Assembly (NCBI GenBank): GCA_016788945.1
Contig: JAEUSA010000004.1
Location: forward strand, 1 to 8,000
Direction of reading: 5' to 3'
Length of the DNA stretch: 8,000 nucleotides
From: Leptospiraceae bacterium
Lineage (GTDB): Bacteria; Spirochaetota; Leptospiria; Turneriellales; Turneriellaceae
The notes below the pieces were generated by a model. The model had not been told where the DNA came from, made no database searches, and was given only the letters and a program-made list of their open reading frames with translations. This document shows positions 6,395-8,000 of the stretch, in pieces (the first letter of the stretch is position 1; each line of letters begins with the position of its first letter). The translations under genes and the position numbers were made by a program.

Positions 6395-6912
6395 ACAAAG
6401 TGAGAAAGTCGAGAACCCAAACCTCAAGGCGACGGCCCATGAATAGCCGAGGCAATCTGTTCCTTTCGATTCCGCTTCTCGTGCTATTATCATGCGCAAC
6501 ACCTCGGTCGCAACAAATCATAGATGACCTGGAAGATAGCTGGTATACCCGCTTTATCGACGACGATACGATGATCGTCAGTGGCTCTGGAATTTCCCGG
6601 CCAGGCGTGAAAGTTTTACAAGGGCGGGAAGATACGGCAAAAGAAGCGGCCCGCATGGATGCGATGAGCAAGATGCGCAATACCTGTCTGAGTATCGGGC
6701 AAGGAGAAGGCGGAAGGCAGGACCCGGAAATCGACAAACTCGACCTGATTATCCGCGAAGTGCAAAAACAAAAAAAAATCGTGCGCTCAAAATGCACGGA
6801 TGAACCCCTGAATCCACCCACGCGCACCTGCCGGGTACTCTACGAATACAAACATAAAAACCTAAAAAAACTCTGTACGGGTACAAGTTACGGTGCTGGC
6901 ATATGCGCGTGA
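6391..6912 (+). CDS. Small lipoprotein, possibly LPP20-like
   Basis: A 173-aa predicted lipoprotein of unknown function. A long arginine- and lysine-rich n-region (residues 2-20) is followed by a hydrophobic core (about 23-33) and the lipobox LLSC, with the lipidated cysteine at 35 (codon 6493-6495). The mature part has VSGSGISRPG and TAKEAARMDAMSKM (82-95), a pattern reminiscent of LPP20-type lipoproteins (a glycine-rich strand, then a helix with AxxxAxxDA); I hold this weakly. Five further cysteines (99, 135, 147, 162, 172) could form disulfides in the periplasm. ATG 6391 has GGAG (6380-6383) 7 nt upstream and overlaps the peptidase stop, so coupling is likely. An internal ATG at 6439 would give a more usual signal peptide and also has an AAGG upstream. 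It is the last gene of the export operon. Confidence 0.8.
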   Translation: MNKVRKSRTQTSRRRPMNSRGNLFLSIPLLVLLSCATPRSQQIIDDLEDSWYTRFIDDDTMIVSGSGISRPGVKVLQGREDTAKEAARMDAMSKMRNTCLSIGQGEGGRQDPEIDKLDLIIREVQKQKKIVRSKCTDEPLNPPTRTCRVLYEYKHKNLKKLCTGTSYGAGICA

Positions 6913-6994
6913 CCAAATGACGCACCTATATCATATTAACAGACCCTTTTATCTTTATTGTTGACGAGCCGTTCCGAACCCATAATCCCCGCCC
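6913..6994. other. Intergenic gap with no clear terminator
   Basis: There are 82 bases between the lipoprotein gene and the next gene. They are AT-rich in the first half, with no stem-loop plus T tract that I can see. Transcripts of the export operon may therefore read into the downstream gene. A promoter candidate is in the second half. Confidence 0.5.
6958..6986 (+). promoter_or_regulatory. Candidate promoter of the ThDP enzyme gene, close to its ATG
   Basis: TTGTTG (6958-6963, 3 of 6 matches to TTGACA) is followed after 17 nt by CATAAT (6981-6986, 5 of 6 matches to TATAAT). A better -35 match, TTGACG (6961-6966), has only a 14-nt spacer. With this -10 box transcription should begin at about 6992-6994, and the ATG is at 6995. 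No Shine-Dalgarno site precedes the ATG. Confidence 0.4.
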
Positions 6995-8000
6995 ATGAAC
7001 GGCGGAGAAATCACCGCGCGCGTTATGGCCGCGCATGGTGTTGATGCACTTTTTACCCTGATCGGTGGCCATGTTTCACCGGTGCTTGTCGAAGCGAAGC
7101 GGCGTGGCATACGAGTCGTCGATACCCGCCATGAAGTGAATGCGGTCTTTGCCGCAGACGCTTGGGCGCGCCTCAAAGGTATTCCAGGTGTCGCGGTTGT
7201 GACCGCAGGCCCCGGTGTGACGAATACGATCACCGCGGTGCGCAACGCGCTCATGGCGCAGTCGCCGCTCGTGCTGATTGGTGGCGCGACAGCAACGGCA
7301 TTGCGCGGTCGTGGTTCGCTGCAAGACATTGACCAGATCGGCCTCATACGCACGAACGTAAAGAAAGCGTTTCGCGCAACGCGCGTCAAAGAGATCGCGC
7401 CGATGCTGACGCGCGCGTTCGCCATTGCTGCACAAGGTGTGCCAGGCCCCGTCTTCGTTGAGCTGCCCGTCGACCTGCTTTACGACGAACAGGTGGTGCG
7501 CGACTGGTATGGCGAAGCGACACCGAAAGGCAAAAGCCTTGCGGCGATCGGTATCCGTACCTACCTCAAATTTCATGTGAATCGCCTCTTTAGCGGTGCT
7601 GCCTCGGTGGCGATTCCCACCCCGAATAAAAAGCCCGAGCCTTTCATCTCAGAAAATCTGCTCGAAAAAGTCGCTGCACGCATTGCCAGCGCCGAACGGC
7701 CGCTGATTCTGGCGGGCAGTCAAACGATGTTGCATCCACAAAATGCGGAAAAAATTTCTGCAGCACTCGAACAGTTGGGTGTACCGGTCTATTTGTCAGG
7801 TATGGCACGCGGGCTTTTAGGCGCCAAGAGTTCAGTGCAGTTTCGCCAGAAGCGTAAGGAGGCGCTGCGCGAAGCCGACCTGATTATTTTGCTCGGGGTG
7901 CCGGCGGATTTTCGCCTGAACTACGGCGCGCATCTCGGTCGCCGCGCGTACCAGATCAATGTGAACCTCGACAAGAGCGACCTCACCAAAAACAAAAGGC
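6995..8000 (+). CDS. ThDP-dependent ILVBL/HACL2-type enzyme (acetolactate synthase-like, 3'-partial)
   Basis: The first 335 residues of a thiamine-diphosphate enzyme; no stop occurs before the window end. It contains the N-terminal pyrimidine-binding domain (about 1-165) and much of the central domain (about 220-335). The catalytic glutamate that activates ThDP is E47 in [15 protein letters not shown], followed by [18 protein letters not shown] and [14 protein letters not shown]. The stretches [33 protein letters not shown] and [10 protein letters not shown] match vertebrate ILVBL much more closely than bacterial IlvB as I recall them. ILVBL is now known as 2-hydroxyacyl-CoA lyase 2, which cleaves 2-hydroxyacyl-CoA to an aldehyde one carbon shorter and formyl-CoA. 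The bacterial substrate is unknown; automatic annotation would probably say acetolactate synthase large subunit. The C-terminal diphosphate and Mg2+ site lies outside the window. No regulatory-subunit gene is visible upstream. Confidence 0.88.
   Translation, partial: MNGGEITARVMAAHGVDALFTLIGGHVSPVLVEAKRRGIRVVDTRHEVNAVFAADAWARLKGIPGVAVVTAGPGVTNTITAVRNALMAQSPLVLIGGATATALRGRGSLQDIDQIGLIRTNVKKAFRATRVKEIAPMLTRAFAIAAQGVPGPVFVELPVDLLYDEQVVRDWYGEATPKGKSLAAIGIRTYLKFHVNRLFSGAASVAIPTPNKKPEPFISENLLEKVAARIASAERPLILAGSQTMLHPQNAEKISAALEQLGVPVYLSGMARGLLGAKSSVQFRQKRKEALREADLIILLGVPADFRLNYGAHLGRRAYQINVNLDKSDLTKNKR

Noticed and set aside
6955..7425. Minus-strand open frame of 156 codons
   Set aside because: It is antisense to the highly conserved ThDP-enzyme frame, has low-complexity Ala/Arg/Thr composition and no recognisable domain.
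1..8000. CRISPR array, tRNA/rRNA genes, insertion sequence or phage genes
   Set aside because: I saw no regularly spaced direct repeats, no tRNA-like cloverleaf, no transposase or integrase motifs, and no target-site duplications.

Overview
The window is dense, ordinary-looking bacterial chromosome (roughly half G+C by eye). It holds seven protein genes, no RNA genes, no CRISPR array and no insertion sequence. Several features point to a spirochaete of the order Leptospirales, perhaps a Turneriella- or Leptonema-like genus given the moderate G+C. These are a PerR-type regulator that has no cysteines at all (the known Leptospira PerR lacks the structural zinc site), a short loose lipobox, and a 2-hydroxyacyl-CoA lyase-like enzyme very close to vertebrate ILVBL. 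The taxonomic guess is an inference, not a search result.

Layout: (1) Bases 1-2485, plus strand: the DEAH-type helicase HrpB, missing only its first few residues at the window edge. (2) Bases 2491-3876, minus strand and convergent with hrpB: a six-helix voltage-sensor K+ channel with a C-terminal cyclic-nucleotide-binding domain. The hrpB terminator hairpin lies inside the 3' coding end of this gene. (3) Bases 3941-4351, minus strand, upstream of the channel: a PerR-like Fur-family regulator. (4) Bases 4352-4500: a divergent intergenic region with an unusually long, almost perfect inverted repeat (4368-4422) and candidate promoters facing both ways. (5) Bases 4501-6912, plus strand: a tight three-gene operon whose products all carry export signals: a TPR protein, an M28 zinc peptidase and a small lipoprotein. 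(6) Bases 6995-8000, plus strand: the N-terminal part of a thiamine-diphosphate enzyme of the ILVBL/HACL2 type, running off the window end, with a promoter so close to its ATG that the mRNA may be leaderless.

Functional picture: the three-gene operon looks like a cell-envelope proteolysis or maturation unit, because its gene spacing implies translational coupling and every product is exported. PerR lies directly upstream of the channel on the same strand, so co-transcription is possible, but a candidate promoter between them leaves this open. I found no convincing new defence or mobile system. The most unusual element is the 55-bp palindrome in the perR leader.
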